Source of the DNA: an uncultured Planococcus sp.
Lineage (GTDB): Bacteria > Bacillota > Bacilli > Bacillales_A > Planococcaceae
Assembly: GCA_947493585.1 (NCBI GenBank)
Contig: CANLRI010000001.1
Coordinates: forward strand, 1,116,001 to 1,180,000
Length of the DNA stretch: 64,000 bases
Direction: 5' to 3'
Shown: piece by piece, positions 1 through 9,049 of the stretch
Layout: each line of letters opens with the position of its first letter
Position numbering within the stretch: the stretch's first letter is position 1
Notes under the pieces: model-generated
What the model saw: the letters and a program-made list of their open reading frames with translations, nothing else
What the model was told of the DNA's origin: nothing
Database searches by the model: none
Made by a program: the position numbers and the translations under genes

Positions 1-13
1 GTCAGCACACGGA

Positions 14-1306
14 TCACCCTTTCACTGTCTGGAATTGCTCGGTTTCAGTCGAGCCTTTCATCGCCGTTGTTGAGCTAGTTCCGCCGGAGACGATTTGTGA
101 AATCTCATCGAAGTAGCTTGTGCCCACTTCGCGCTGATGCCGAGTTGCTGTGTAGCCTTTTGATTCTGAAGCGAATTCAGCTTGCTGCAATTTCGAGTAA
201 GCAGCCATGCCGTTGTCTTTGTAGTCGTAAGCAAGTTCGAACATGCTGTGGTTGAGTGCATGGAAACCAGCAAGTGTAACGAATTGGAATTTGTAGCCCA
301 TCTTGCCAAGCTCGACTTGGTATTTCGCGATCGTTTCTTCGTCAAGCTTCGCAGCCCAGTTGAATGAAGGCGAGCAGTTGTAAGCGAGCATCTTGCCAGG
401 GAACTGTGCATGGATGGCATCTGCGAATTGCTGTGCTTCTTCCAAGTTCGGATGCGACGTTTCACACCAGATCAAGTCAGCGTATGGTGCGTAAGCAAGT
501 CCGCGTGCGATTGCCTGGTCGATGCCTGGGTTTGTGCGGTAGAAGCCTTCCGGTGTGCGTTCACCAGTGATGAACTGATGGTCGCGCTCATCGATATCGC
601 TTGTGATCAAGTCCGCTGCATCAGCGTCCGTACGGGCGATGATGAGTGTCGGTACGCCCATTACGTCAGCTGCAAGTCTTGCAGAGACAAGGTTTTTCAC
701 TGCGTTTTGTGTCGGTAGCAATACTTTCCCGCCCAAGTGTCCACATTTTTTCTCGGAAGCGAGTTGGTCTTCAAAGTGAACGCCAGCTGCGCCAGCTTCG
801 ATCATTGACTTCATCAATTCGTATACGTTAAGGGGGCCGCCAAATCCAGCTTCAGCATCTGCGACGATCGGTGCGAACCAGTCGAAGCCTTCTGTGTTTT
901 CGACACTGTCGATTTGGTCTGCACGCTGCAATGCACGGTTGATTTTGCGGACAATATCCGGAACCGAGTTAACCGGGTACAAGCTTTGATCCGGGTACAT
1001 CTGGCCCGCGGAGTTGGCGTCCGCTGCTACTTGCCAGCCGCTCAAGTAAATCGCCTGGAGTCCTGCTTTTACTTGCTGGACTGCCTGGTTGCCAGTCAGT
1101 GCACCGAGTGCGTTGACAAAAGGCATTTCGTTAATCTGGCGGTAGAGGCGATCTGCACCGCGTTTCGCGAGTGTATGCTCGATCATGACTGATCCGCGGA
1201 GTTTGACAACATCTTCCGCTGTATATGGACGCTCGATGTTCTCCCAGCGTTTATCTTCCTGCCATGTTTTGTTCAGTTCCTCGATTTGCTGTTGTTTGTT
1301 TACCAT
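14..1306 (-). CDS. aceA: Isocitrate lyase
   Basis: Glyoxylate-shunt enzyme that splits isocitrate into glyoxylate and succinate in the cytoplasm, allowing growth on acetate or fatty acids. The 430-residue protein shows the family signature KKCGH at about residues 186-190, with the catalytic Cys, and the metal-binding stretch [10 protein letters not shown] just before it. The frame is open 42 bases further upstream, but the start beginning MVNKQQQ is preferred: AAAGGG lies about 12 bases before it and the length fits the family. Malate synthase, the partner enzyme, is not in the window. The gene is divergent from a LytTR regulator, with a perfect palindrome 41 bases before the start. Confidence 0.95.
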   Translation of the reverse strand: MVNKQQQIEELNKTWQEDKRWENIERPYTAEDVVKLRGSVMIEHTLAKRGADRLYRQINEMPFVNALGALTGNQAVQQVKAGLQAIYLSGWQVAADANSAGQMYPDQSLYPVNSVPDIVRKINRALQRADQIDSVENTEGFDWFAPIVADAEAGFGGPLNVYELMKSMIEAGAAGVHFEDQLASEKKCGHLGGKVLLPTQNAVKNLVSARLAADVMGVPTLIIARTDADAADLITSDIDERDHQFITGERTPEGFYRTNPGIDQAIARGLAYAPYADLIWCETSHPNLEEAQQFADAIHAQFPGKMLAYNCSPSFNWAAKLDEETIAKYQVELGKMGYKFQFVTLAGFHALNHSMFELAYDYKDNGMAAYSKLQQAEFASESKGYTATRHQREVGTSYFDEISQIVSGGTSSTTAMKGSTETEQFQTVKG

Positions 1307-1343
1307 TCCAACCATCCCTTTCCGGTGTAGAAATATTTTTAAA

Positions 1344-1367
1344 ATCAACTGTATTAATACAGTTTGT
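1344..1367. promoter_or_regulatory. Perfect palindrome with two inverted LytTR-type half sites
   Basis: AACTGTATTAATACAGTT (1347-1364) is its own reverse complement. Each side extends into a 9-base word fitting the published LytTR/AgrA-type consensus (A/T)(A/C)(A/C)GTTN(A/G)(T/G): ACAGTTTGT on + at 1359-1367 and ACAGTTGAT on - at 1352-1344. It lies between aceA and a LytTR gene, so it is a plausible operator for that regulator. Known LytTR sites are usually direct repeats, so the inverted layout is unusual. Confidence 0.5.
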
Positions 1368-1486
1368 TTTGATGTATATTAATATATAACAGAATATTCA
1401 GCCTGTCCTGAAAAAATGACAAAAGCCGATATAGGCGGATAAGAGGCGGAATATTCGGACGAATGGACTTGAAAGGGGAAATGACT

Positions 1487-2137
1487 ATGGCAAACACTGT
1501 ATTGGAACAGGTAGGATTCATCATCGGGGACTGGATTCCGAAAGAGGCATCGATCGCGGTTGCAGCCGATAATCGGTATATCTACTATAAAGCCGGTGTC
1601 CACGATCTCTCCATTAAAGAAGGGCAGCCAGTATCATCCGGCACCATTGCGGCACGCGTTGCAAAAGAAGGCAGCAAAGTCGAGATGTATGTTGAAGAAG
1701 CGGTTCTTGGATCTGCTTATTACGGAATCGGCTATCCGATCACCATTGATCACCGAGATGCAGTGCTGGTCATTACCTTGCCGCCGGATTATGTAGTGGG
1801 CCGAAAAAAGCCGCTCGCCTTTTTGACAGGCAAGCAGGACGACAGTTGGCGCCCGATTCCTGTCGACAAAGTTTCCCATATTGAAAGTAGCCAAAAGAAA
1901 ACCTGGTTCTATGCAGATGAAGACCCGTATTGTTCAAGCCATACATTAAAGAATTTGAAAGAACAGTTGCCTGATTATTTCTTGACGGTCCATCGTTCAT
2001 TTATCGTCAACGTGCATTATATAGAAGAGATTGCAAAAGACGTCGCGTCGAACTATGTGTTGACTTTACGTGACGGCTCGACGATTCCCGTCAGCCAAAA
2101 CTATACAGCCGAAGTGCGCAACCGGCTCGGATTTTAA
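1487..2137 (+). CDS. LytTR-family DNA-binding transcriptional regulator
   Basis: A 216-residue regulator. Residues about 108-216 form a LytTR DNA-binding domain, with the typical HRSFIVN segment at 169-175 followed by a basic/strand-rich end (DGSTIPVSQNY). Residues 1-105 are not a response-regulator receiver (no Asp pocket). They look like a small alpha/beta sensory domain that I cannot name, so the input may be a ligand rather than phosphorylation. The start at 1487 is preferred over 1463 because GAAAGGGG ends 8 bases before it. It is divergent from aceA, which suggests control of the glyoxylate shunt; that is inference from position and the palindrome. Confidence 0.8.
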   Translation: MANTVLEQVGFIIGDWIPKEASIAVAADNRYIYYKAGVHDLSIKEGQPVSSGTIAARVAKEGSKVEMYVEEAVLGSAYYGIGYPITIDHRDAVLVITLPPDYVVGRKKPLAFLTGKQDDSWRPIPVDKVSHIESSQKKTWFYADEDPYCSSHTLKNLKEQLPDYFLTVHRSFIVNVHYIEEIAKDVASNYVLTLRDGSTIPVSQNYTAEVRNRLGF

Positions 2138-2187
2138 CAATCTTTACAATTCGTTCGGCAGGAAATGGGGCAGGCAAATGGAATACA

Positions 2188-3156
2188 CTAGTCAGAAGGT
2201 AAAAAAAGGGGAAAGGTGGAGGCGGATGTGACAATCTGGCCTAAATCCAAGCTTGGCAATATTTCTGTTGTCTTCACAGCGGTACCGTTGTTATTGGCAT
2301 TGGTTATTGCCCTTGCCGGTGCTTTCCAGGAGTTGCCATTGGCGTTTGAAGGGGAGATGTCCAATAATTGGCCTCTGACGTTTCTGTTGCTGATGTCTCT
2401 TGCGTCTTTTGTTATCGCGCTGCTTTCCGGCATCACTTCGATGTTGATCCGGAGGGAACGTGCCATGGCAGTCATTGCTTCAATTGTTGTCTCCAGCATC
2501 GCGCTCGTCGTTTCGTGGAGTTGGTGGGTATAAGTTTCTTCTATATAAAAAGCCGTTGAGAGATTACTCAACGGCTTTTTGCGATTTATGTTAATTTTTT
2601 GATGATGCTTAATTTTCTCAAGCACTTTTTCCTGTTCCTTATCGGCATCTGATGTGGATGGAATGAAAGGATTTTCGTTGACATCCATCCGTTTCCCATA
2701 TCGCAGCATCTCATAAATAATCATGCCGTTATTGGGCATGCCGCCTTGCATCTTCATTGGTACCACATCAAACAGCAGGTAAAAAACAGCGTAGAAAACA
2801 AAGCGATCCCAAAAAGTCGTGAGTGACTGAAAGGTGCCGGCGGCAAGGAGCGCATTGAGTGTCAACGCCAGTATAAAAGTCATCAAGATGGGGCTCCCAT
2901 ATAAAAAAATATAAGCGAGTTTATTGTCTCTCTTCAATGAATCGTATGAAAACCAACTATACAATTGATAGTATTTGCGCACATCGAGTATCCCGATTTT
3001 AAAGACACGCGGTCCAGAGCCGATTGTCAGCCTTGGGTTCTTCACTCCGACAACGCCGCTGGCAATGAGATATCCCGACTCCCTAATGAGAATCGTCAAG
3101 GGCAGTATAATAAAGACCGAAATAACGAGTGAAATTAAATCCGAAAAACCGAACAT
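2188..3156 (-). CDS. Degenerate M50 (site-2 protease)-like membrane protein, 3' part doubtful
   Basis: The first ~190 residues form a polytopic membrane protein. It resembles the M50 fold, but the zinc motif is decayed: RESGY occupies the place of HExxH (in IRESGYLIASG), and FDVVPMKMQGGMPNNG takes the place of the NxxPxxxLDG helix. It is probably proteolytically inactive. The start has AAAGGAGATTTCG before it. The frame runs through the terminator at 2547-2580 and then reads antisense to a membrane gene as low-complexity Thr/Ser/Asn/Ala sequence. Losing one base in the six-base T run at 2595-2600 would give a stop at 2586-2588, just before the terminator. I think the true product ends there. 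Confidence 0.45.
   Translation of the reverse strand: MFGFSDLISLVISVFIILPLTILIRESGYLIASGVVGVKNPRLTIGSGPRVFKIGILDVRKYYQLYSWFSYDSLKRDNKLAYIFLYGSPILMTFILALTLNALLAAGTFQSLTTFWDRFVFYAVFYLLFDVVPMKMQGGMPNNGMIIYEMLRYGKRMDVNENPFIPSTSDADKEQEKVLEKIKHHQKININRKKPLSNLSTAFYIEETYTHQLHETTSAMLETTIEAMTAMARSLRINIEVMPESSAITKDARDISNRNVRGQLLDISPSNANGNSWKAPARAITNANNNGTAVKTTEILPSLDLGQIVTSASTFPLFLPSD
2228..2533 (+). CDS. Small three-helix membrane protein, function unknown
   Basis: A 101-residue hydrophobic protein with three predicted membrane segments (about 12-33, 48-68 and 78-98). I do not recognise the family. The GTG at 2228 is preferred over the in-frame GTG at 2216 because GGAGG sits 5 bases before it, a very strong site. 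A canonical terminator follows 14 bases after the stop. The whole gene lies antisense to the 3' third of a minus-strand frame. The hydrophobic coherence, ribosome site and terminator make this strand the more believable one here. Confidence 0.6.
   Translation: MTIWPKSKLGNISVVFTAVPLLLALVIALAGAFQELPLAFEGEMSNNWPLTFLLLMSLASFVIALLSGITSMLIRRERAMAVIASIVVSSIALVVSWSWWV
2547..2580. terminator. Bidirectional rho-independent terminator
   Basis: Stem AAAAAGCCGTTGAG / CTCAACGGCTTTTT with a 6-base loop and T tracts on both strands. It ends the small membrane gene on +. On - it sits within an open frame, which suggests that frame really ends just before it. Confidence 0.9.
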
Positions 3157-3621
3157 CGAAATCTCCTTTCTGTCTGAGTTCAAAACAAAAAGTATACAAG
3201 TATGATGAGTAGGCAAAATAAAAACACCAAAAAGAAGTGTGCACTCTCTAGGTGTTATTCCAGCTCGATTGTCTGGCTCACTTAACCGAATTATTTAAAT
3301 AGGACAATCAATTAGTATGGATATACGAGGCAATCACTAAGCAGCAATGGCCATTCACCTTTATAGCGCACGAACAATTTGATGGTTTTATGATAGACAT
3401 TGATTCAAGCAATGTCAAAATATCCATTTATCAATTTGGCCTTAACAATGGAAGCTGATAATTGCACGTTAAGCAGAAGCTAGGAAAATGAAGGGTTACC
3501 TTTATGCATAATGAATTGAGGGAATTCCATAATTATAACAAATTAATGATTGTTATATTAAATAAAAGGGTACTTAAGTAATGGTGGAAACAAAAATAAA
3601 ACAGGAAAGTAGGGAGGTAAA
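3157..3621. other. Intergenic region with a possible gene remnant
   Basis: 465 bases without a clear gene. On + a stop-free stretch of 51 codons at 3303-3458 (for example VWIYEAITKQQWPFTFIAHE) has protein-like composition but no credible start or ribosome site. It may be a decayed gene fragment. A short inverted repeat GACATTG/CAATGTC lies near 3399-3419 inside it. Close to 3604-3621 is the ribosome site of the LysM gene. Confidence 0.25.
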
Positions 3622-4467
3622 ATGACTGAATTTCATTTGAAACCTGTCCCTCCAGCCAACAAGAAAGAGCCTCAAACGCCGAAAAGGAAAAAACGGTTAT
3701 CCAAAGTTCTCTTGTCATTTGCGCTAGTCTCATCTGCGGCAGCAGCAGGCCCTGTCATGTCCCCCGGTGCGGCAACGGAAGTGGCCAGTTATTACACTGT
3801 GCAAAAAGGAGATACTTTTTACAGCATCGCTAAAAAGTACGGCCTGGTGGTTGAACAGCTGATGGCGGCAAACTTCACGACGAGCACCAAAATCATCGTG
3901 GGGCAAAAAATTGCCATCCCGCATAAAACCCAGTCGTGGTCTGGAAACCAGGAAGACTTGAATGCAAGAAACTATCGCGTAGTCAAAGGGGATACCTTAT
4001 ATTCGATTTCCAAACGAACCGGTGTGTCGATCGACAGCATTAAGAGAATGAACAATTTGACATCCAACTTGATCATGATTGGCCAAGTCTTGACGCTGTA
4101 CCCGGATGTCGGTGTGATTCACCGGACTTCCGCAACGTACTATGTGAAGTCAGGCGATACGAAATATACTTTGCGAAATAAATTCGGCAGTACGATCACT
4201 CTGCCAAGCGGAGAATTGCAAGTGCTCCAGCCGCTTAAAATCACTGGAAAAGTACTTCAACTCACTACGGAAGAACCATTCGGGCTGGCAGATGGCCGAG
4301 TGATTGAAGTGAAAGTCGGCAATGATTATTATGCGGTCAATTTGTATCAAGGAAACGGGCCTATCCAGCATTTAGCGGACCGCACTGATCTTCGGCTGAC
4401 ATTTACAGTAGTTCGTGTAGGTGAGCGCTATGAAATGGTTTCTTATGCGGTGCAACAGTTGGAATAG
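3622..4467 (+). CDS. LysM-domain cell-wall-binding protein
   Basis: A 281-residue exported or membrane-anchored protein. A proline/lysine-rich N-terminus (1-27) precedes one hydrophobic segment (about 29-45), which could be a signal anchor or a late-cleaved signal. Two LysM peptidoglycan-binding modules follow at about 57-100 and 117-160. A third segment opens like a LysM (YYVKSGDTKYTLRNKFGS, about 173-190) but then changes into a beta-rich C-terminal domain I do not recognise. There is no catalytic domain, so it is more likely a wall-binding or sensing protein than a hydrolase. The start has GGGAGG 5 bases upstream. A strong terminator follows. Confidence 0.8.
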   Translation: MTEFHLKPVPPANKKEPQTPKRKKRLSKVLLSFALVSSAAAAGPVMSPGAATEVASYYTVQKGDTFYSIAKKYGLVVEQLMAANFTTSTKIIVGQKIAIPHKTQSWSGNQEDLNARNYRVVKGDTLYSISKRTGVSIDSIKRMNNLTSNLIMIGQVLTLYPDVGVIHRTSATYYVKSGDTKYTLRNKFGSTITLPSGELQVLQPLKITGKVLQLTTEEPFGLADGRVIEVKVGNDYYAVNLYQGNGPIQHLADRTDLRLTFTVVRVGERYEMVSYAVQQLE

Positions 4468-4495
4468 AATAGGCAGCCAGAAATGAATGACAACG

Positions 4496-4532
4496 AAAAA
4501 ACACCCGGACGCAGTTGGTCCGGGTGTTTTTT
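4496..4532. terminator. Bidirectional terminator between LysM gene and RNA methylase
   Basis: Stem AAAACACCCGGAC / GTCCGGGTGTTTT, 7-base loop, with flanking A and T tracts. It serves the two convergent genes. Confidence 0.92.
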
Positions 4533-4586
4533 GGTGTAGTTTTCATTTTCCAATTACCGAAATCGCTGCTCCAAATAGAGATAGAT

Positions 4587-5516
4587 TTACGTTTTCTCAC
4601 ACACAAGGATTTCACGCAGGAACAACGACTTTTTCGCGATGCACCGGTCGGTTATCGTGAATCCTGCTTGTTCAATCATATGGTCGATTGGGTCGATGGT
4701 GACAACGAGCAGTTTTTTAGTAACCGGCAAAGCGTGTTTCAGGATTTCCTGTTGTTCATCGGGTGTCGCGTGTGTATATAGGTTATAGGGCATATCAATG
4801 ATGGCGACATCGTATTGCTCTGTGATATCAGCAATTGCGCCCAACTCGACTGATCCAGACAAGCCAAAATGCGCGATATTTTCCCGCGAGCCATCGACGA
4901 CGAGCGGATTGATATCACGGCCGACGATGTCGATTCCCATCGATAAAGCTTCGACGAGCACCGTCCCGATGCCGCAGCAAGGGTCGATTGCTTTCACTCC
5001 ATTTGGTTCCGGAACGGCGATATTGGCGAGGGCGCGAGCCGTTTTAGTACTGAGTGCAGTGGAATATTCCCTCGGTTTTTGCTGGTGTTTGAACCAGACC
5101 GACTCGCTCAATTGATAGATCCCGAAATGCCAGCGGCCATCAAATGGAATCAGGCCGAATATGATATCGGGACTATGGACATTGGCTTTCCCTTTAATGA
5201 CAAAGCCAATTTGACGCTCCATGTCCCGCTTTTTGTCAAATCCGACTTGCTCAGCCGCTTCCAAATCGTTGATTTTCGGGAAGATCACTTTGAATGTGGA
5301 ATCCTCCATATCCAATTTTGCAGCCTGTTTCACGATATCCGCAAATTCCGTTCCTTCAAACAAAAGCTCGATCCGCTCCTTGATGAACGGGCTGCGGCCT
5401 GGATCGACAGCGCGATTGCTTTTAATGACTTTTCCACTCGTATCTTTTCCAAAAAATGCACGCATTTCCAATTGGCATAAATCTTTTTCATCTTGATGAT
5501 AAGCATAGGTATACAT
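4587..5516 (-). CDS. TRM11/THUMP-type RNA (guanine-N2) methyltransferase family protein
   Basis: A 310-residue SAM-dependent methyltransferase. An N-terminal substrate-recognition region (1-170) leads into a Rossmann methylase domain with the SAM loop DPCCGIGTVLVEA and the catalytic motif DMPYN, a variant of the (D/N)PPY motif typical of N2-guanine methylation of tRNA. The exact target is not known. The ATG at 5516 has AGGCGG close by. An upstream TTG at 5546 with AAGGACGGG would add ten residues and cannot be excluded. It is transcribed alone, convergent with the LysM gene. Confidence 0.75.
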   Translation of the reverse strand: MYTYAYHQDEKDLCQLEMRAFFGKDTSGKVIKSNRAVDPGRSPFIKERIELLFEGTEFADIVKQAAKLDMEDSTFKVIFPKINDLEAAEQVGFDKKRDMERQIGFVIKGKANVHSPDIIFGLIPFDGRWHFGIYQLSESVWFKHQQKPREYSTALSTKTARALANIAVPEPNGVKAIDPCCGIGTVLVEALSMGIDIVGRDINPLVVDGSRENIAHFGLSGSVELGAIADITEQYDVAIIDMPYNLYTHATPDEQQEILKHALPVTKKLLVVTIDPIDHMIEQAGFTITDRCIAKKSLFLREILVCEKT

Positions 5517-6026
5517 AAATCCGCCTATTGGCGATAATGGTTTCAATTGATCCCGTCCTTCTTAATGCATTCTGTCTAAATCTACATATGCCAAGTATAC
5601 CAATATCAACAGTACAATAAGGCACCTGCAACATCAAAAAGCTAAGCAAATTCATCGAAACCTTATTTTGTACTCTCTGCCAATACATTTTCTGCTCATT
5701 GCGAATACCAAATCCAGAGCTTGCCGACGGAGAGGGGATATTTCTAAAAAACCGAATAAGTCTGGACAGAAATATTAATAATTAATCCACCTAGATAAAC
5801 AGCGATAAGATTTCTCTGAATCTGGTACAATCCGCTCGTCATTTATCTCTCAATTCATGTATTATTGCACGTAGTGGACGAGTTAACGAAATGTATTGAG
5901 GCAGGGGTTCGCGTTAAAAATGCGGTCACCTGATATCAAGTTAGAAAAGCTGGTTGGCGTACAGCGTTCACAAAGATAATGAATGATTAAAAAAGTAATT
6001 GCTAGTTGCAGAAAGGTTGATTCGTA
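5517..6026. other. Intergenic region upstream of patA
   Basis: About 500 bases with no convincing gene on either strand. A possible extended -10 (TGGTACAAT, near 5828-5836) could serve patA with a long untranslated leader, but I see no good -35. No riboswitch-like structure was recognised. Confidence 0.3.
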
Positions 6027-7193
6027 ATGAGTATGAGACTAAACAAACGAGTTGAGGCGATTCAGATCTCCGGAATCCGCCAATTCGCCAATCAAATACC
6101 GTCTACTCCCGGAGCGGTCAATTTGACGATCGGCCAACCGGATTTTCCTACTCCTGAAGCGGTTAAACAGGCAGGGGTCGAAGCCATCCGCAATGATCAG
6201 ACGAGCTACACCCACAATGCAGGCGCGATGGAGCTGCGCCAGGCTGTTCAGTCATTTTTCAAAGACAGCTACGGCTTATCGTATCGTGCAGAAGATGAAA
6301 TCATTGTCACTAACGGTGCAAGCGAAGGTCTGGATTCGGTATTTCGAACGATTTTGGAAGAAGGCGATGAAGTGATCTTGCCGGCGCCGACTTACCCGGG
6401 CTACGAGCCGCTCGTGCAACTATGCGGTGCCAAGGTCGTCTACTTGGATACATCGGAAACTGGCTTTAAACCAGATCCACAAGCGCTCGAAGAACTGATC
6501 ACCGAGCGCACGAAAGCTGTCTTGATGAACTTTCCATCCAATCCTACAGGCGTCACCATGACGATGGGTGAGTTGGACGCTTTAAAAACAGTTTTCGAAC
6601 GTCACGACCTATATATCGTGGCGGATGAGATTTATAGTGAAAACACTTTCGGCGGTGCCCATTGCACATTCGCCTGCTTTGAGAGCTTGCGTGAGAAAAC
6701 CATTCTTGTGCATGGTTTATCAAAATCCCATTCGATGACAGGGTGGCGCATCGGCTTTATTTTAGGGCCGGTGGAAGTGATGCAGCATGTGTTGAAAGTA
6801 CATCAATACAACGCAATCTGCGCCTCGACCCCTTCGCAGTATGCGGCGATGGAAGCGTTAGTAAACCAGCGCCATGTGCCGGCAGAAATGAACAACGCCT
6901 ATATCGAACGACGTGATTTCGTTTACAAACGGCTGACGGAGATGGGAATTGATGTGGTCATGCCGACGGGCGCGTTCTATATTTTTCCGTCCGTAAAAAA
7001 ATTCGGTTTATCTTCTTATGACTTTGCCATCCGTTTATTGAAAGAAGGCGGTGTCGCCGCAGTACCCGGGTCAGCATTCACCGAATATGGAGAAGGTTTC
7101 CTGCGTATTTCGTATGCCTATAGCATGCCGGTCTTAAAGCAAGGAATGGACCGTCTGGAAAATTTCATCTCCACACTAAGACCGCAAGCATAG
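6027..7193 (+). CDS. patA: PLP-dependent aminotransferase, PatA type
   Basis: A 388-residue class I/II aminotransferase closely resembling Bacillus PatA (N-acetyl-L,L-diaminopimelate aminotransferase of the acetyl branch of lysine synthesis). Visible features are the TIGQPDF start of the fold, FPSNPTGV around N172, the ADEIYS aspartate D200, and the PLP lysine K233 in SKSHSMTGWR. Related enzymes also transaminate aspartate or aromatic amino acids, so substrate assignment is by resemblance. The ATG at 6027 has GAAAGG about 10 bases upstream; a second ATG two codons on is possible. It precedes rocB on the same strand, after a 186-base gap. Confidence 0.8.
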   Translation: MSMRLNKRVEAIQISGIRQFANQIPSTPGAVNLTIGQPDFPTPEAVKQAGVEAIRNDQTSYTHNAGAMELRQAVQSFFKDSYGLSYRAEDEIIVTNGASEGLDSVFRTILEEGDEVILPAPTYPGYEPLVQLCGAKVVYLDTSETGFKPDPQALEELITERTKAVLMNFPSNPTGVTMTMGELDALKTVFERHDLYIVADEIYSENTFGGAHCTFACFESLREKTILVHGLSKSHSMTGWRIGFILGPVEVMQHVLKVHQYNAICASTPSQYAAMEALVNQRHVPAEMNNAYIERRDFVYKRLTEMGIDVVMPTGAFYIFPSVKKFGLSSYDFAIRLLKEGGVAAVPGSAFTEYGEGFLRISYAYSMPVLKQGMDRLENFISTLRPQA

Positions 7194-7379
7194 CAATGAT
7201 ATCGGCTAGCCTACAGCGATAAAGGTCTATCCTGTTTGGAGACTCAGCATGTGAATTCATTTGGCAATCCTAAGCTTTTTTAGTAAAGGAGCCAGAAATC
7301 TCATTAGCTTAATATGGAATAAATGAACTGTATTTTTTGTTTCATTTCAAGTATATGGAAAACGAAAGGATTGGTCTGC

Positions 7380-9005
7380 ATGGAGCGTTTCTGGGACACA
7401 CCGGAGAAATTGGAAGATTTATTGTGTGAGCTGGTCAGCTGGGAAAGCATCTACCTGACGCAAGGTGAAGCGGAATTCCCGGTTAAATTAAAAGGTTTAT
7501 TGGGTGAATTGGAGTATTTTAAACAGCACCCGGACCACTTGGAGCTCGGCGAAGTGAACTGGGGACGAACGTTTCTGACGGCACTTTATAAACATGAAGA
7601 CGCTGTGGACACAGTCGTGTTAATCAGCCATTTCGATACGGTGTCCACTGAGGATTATGGCGTGTTGCGCCCACTGGCTTCAAATCCGCGGTTATTGACG
7701 CGTGCGCTTCATGACCGGAAGGAAATGCTCACTGAAGAGGCCTTGGCGGATTTGGAATCGGGCAATTATTTGTTCGGGCGCGGCACAATGGATATGAAAG
7801 CAGGGCTCGCTTTGCACATGGCCTTGCTCGAAAAGGCATCGACGCAACAGTGGCCTATCAATCTTGTGCTGTTGACGGTGCCGGATGAAGAAGTCAATTC
7901 CAATGGCATGCGCCATGCCGTCCCGTTTCTTTTGGAACTGGCCGAAACGCATCAGCTCGATTATTCTTTATTCTTGAACGGTGAACCGGTATTTGCCCAA
8001 GATCCGAAAGAAAGCGATTTTAAAGTCTATAGCGGCAGTATCGGGAAAATCATGCCAAGCGCCTTGTTTTATGGAAAAGAAACACATGTCGGTGAACCGC
8101 TCAGCGGGCTGACTTCGAATTATATGGCTTCGTATTTGACCCAGGAAATGAGCTGGAATCCGAAATTCCGTGAAACTCTGTACGGCGAAACATCGCCGCT
8201 TCCGGTCACGGTCTTGCAGCGCGACGTAAAGATGGAATACTCAGCACAGACACCGTATCGTGCGGTTTCCATGTACAATGTTTTCCTGCTCGAACGCAAT
8301 GCGGAAGAGACGATGCAATTGTTTGAAGAAACGGCTCGTGAAGCGCTCCAAAAAATGAGCCGCGATTATGTTGATATGTGCACGCGTGAAGGAATCGAAC
8401 CGGTCAACGAAGTGAAAGTTTTCCGGTTTGAAGAGCTGAAAGAATATGCATTGGAAAAACTGGGCGAAAAAACGGTTGAGCAGATCATGTCGAATGTCAC
8501 AGAAGATGTTGATCACGACGTACGCGAACAGTCCCATGCCATCACGGATCAATTATTGATCCAGTGCCATGAATTGACGCCTGCGGTTATCTTGCTGTTT
8601 GCACCGCCCTATTATCCACCAGTGAATTCCAGCGAATCAAAGCTCGTCCAAAAATGCATTCAGCAAGTGCAGAAAACGGCGTTTGAGCGCTTTGGCCTGG
8701 AAGTGAAGCAAGGGCATTATTTTAACGGCATTTCAGATTTGAGCTACGTCAATTTTCAAGACCAGAACGAAGGCTGGCAGACCTATGAACAAAACACTCC
8801 TGTTTATGGCAGAAGCTATAGCATTCCGTTCGAATCGATGAGCAAGCTCAATGCGCCGGTATTAAATGTGGGGCCTTTCGGGCGTGACGCGCATCAGCGC
8901 ACGGAACGTTTGAACCGCAAGAGCGCATTCGAGGAACTTCCTGTACTGCTCGAAGATTTGCTGCTGACGCAGTTCACGCCGCTTTTGTTGAATAAACGAG
9001 CATAA
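7380..9005 (+). CDS. rocB: M20-family peptidase, RocB-like (arginine utilisation)
   Basis: A 541-residue zinc-dependent M20-type hydrolase. The length and sequence match RocB, a protein of the Bacillus arginine/ornithine catabolic regulon whose exact reaction is not established. Metal-ligand motifs are present: ISHFDTV with His84, RGTMDMKAGLA with Asp138, and PDEEVNSNG with Glu170-Glu171. The start at 7380 has AAAGGA nine bases upstream, whereas the frame's earlier ATG at 7323 has no ribosome site. A cupin gene follows after 44 bases, likely in the same transcript. No other roc genes are nearby. Confidence 0.8.
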   Translation: MERFWDTPEKLEDLLCELVSWESIYLTQGEAEFPVKLKGLLGELEYFKQHPDHLELGEVNWGRTFLTALYKHEDAVDTVVLISHFDTVSTEDYGVLRPLASNPRLLTRALHDRKEMLTEEALADLESGNYLFGRGTMDMKAGLALHMALLEKASTQQWPINLVLLTVPDEEVNSNGMRHAVPFLLELAETHQLDYSLFLNGEPVFAQDPKESDFKVYSGSIGKIMPSALFYGKETHVGEPLSGLTSNYMASYLTQEMSWNPKFRETLYGETSPLPVTVLQRDVKMEYSAQTPYRAVSMYNVFLLERNAEETMQLFEETAREALQKMSRDYVDMCTREGIEPVNEVKVFRFEELKEYALEKLGEKTVEQIMSNVTEDVDHDVREQSHAITDQLLIQCHELTPAVILLFAPPYYPPVNSSESKLVQKCIQQVQKTAFERFGLEVKQGHYFNGISDLSYVNFQDQNEGWQTYEQNTPVYGRSYSIPFESMSKLNAPVLNVGPFGRDAHQRTERLNRKSAFEELPVLLEDLLLTQFTPLLLNKRA

Positions 9006-9049
9006 CTGGCGCTGTGCCGGGTAAAGAAGGGCAAAAGGAGCTGGTCGGA

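Noticed and set aside
2188..2585. C-terminal third of the M50-like frame as real protein
   Set aside because: Low-complexity Thr/Ser/Asn/Ala sequence that is the antisense of a hydrophobic gene, read through a terminator; probably not translated as such.
3225..3262. AACACC / GGTGTT inverted repeat as a terminator
   Set aside because: Stem of only six bases with a long loop and no T run; too weak to call.
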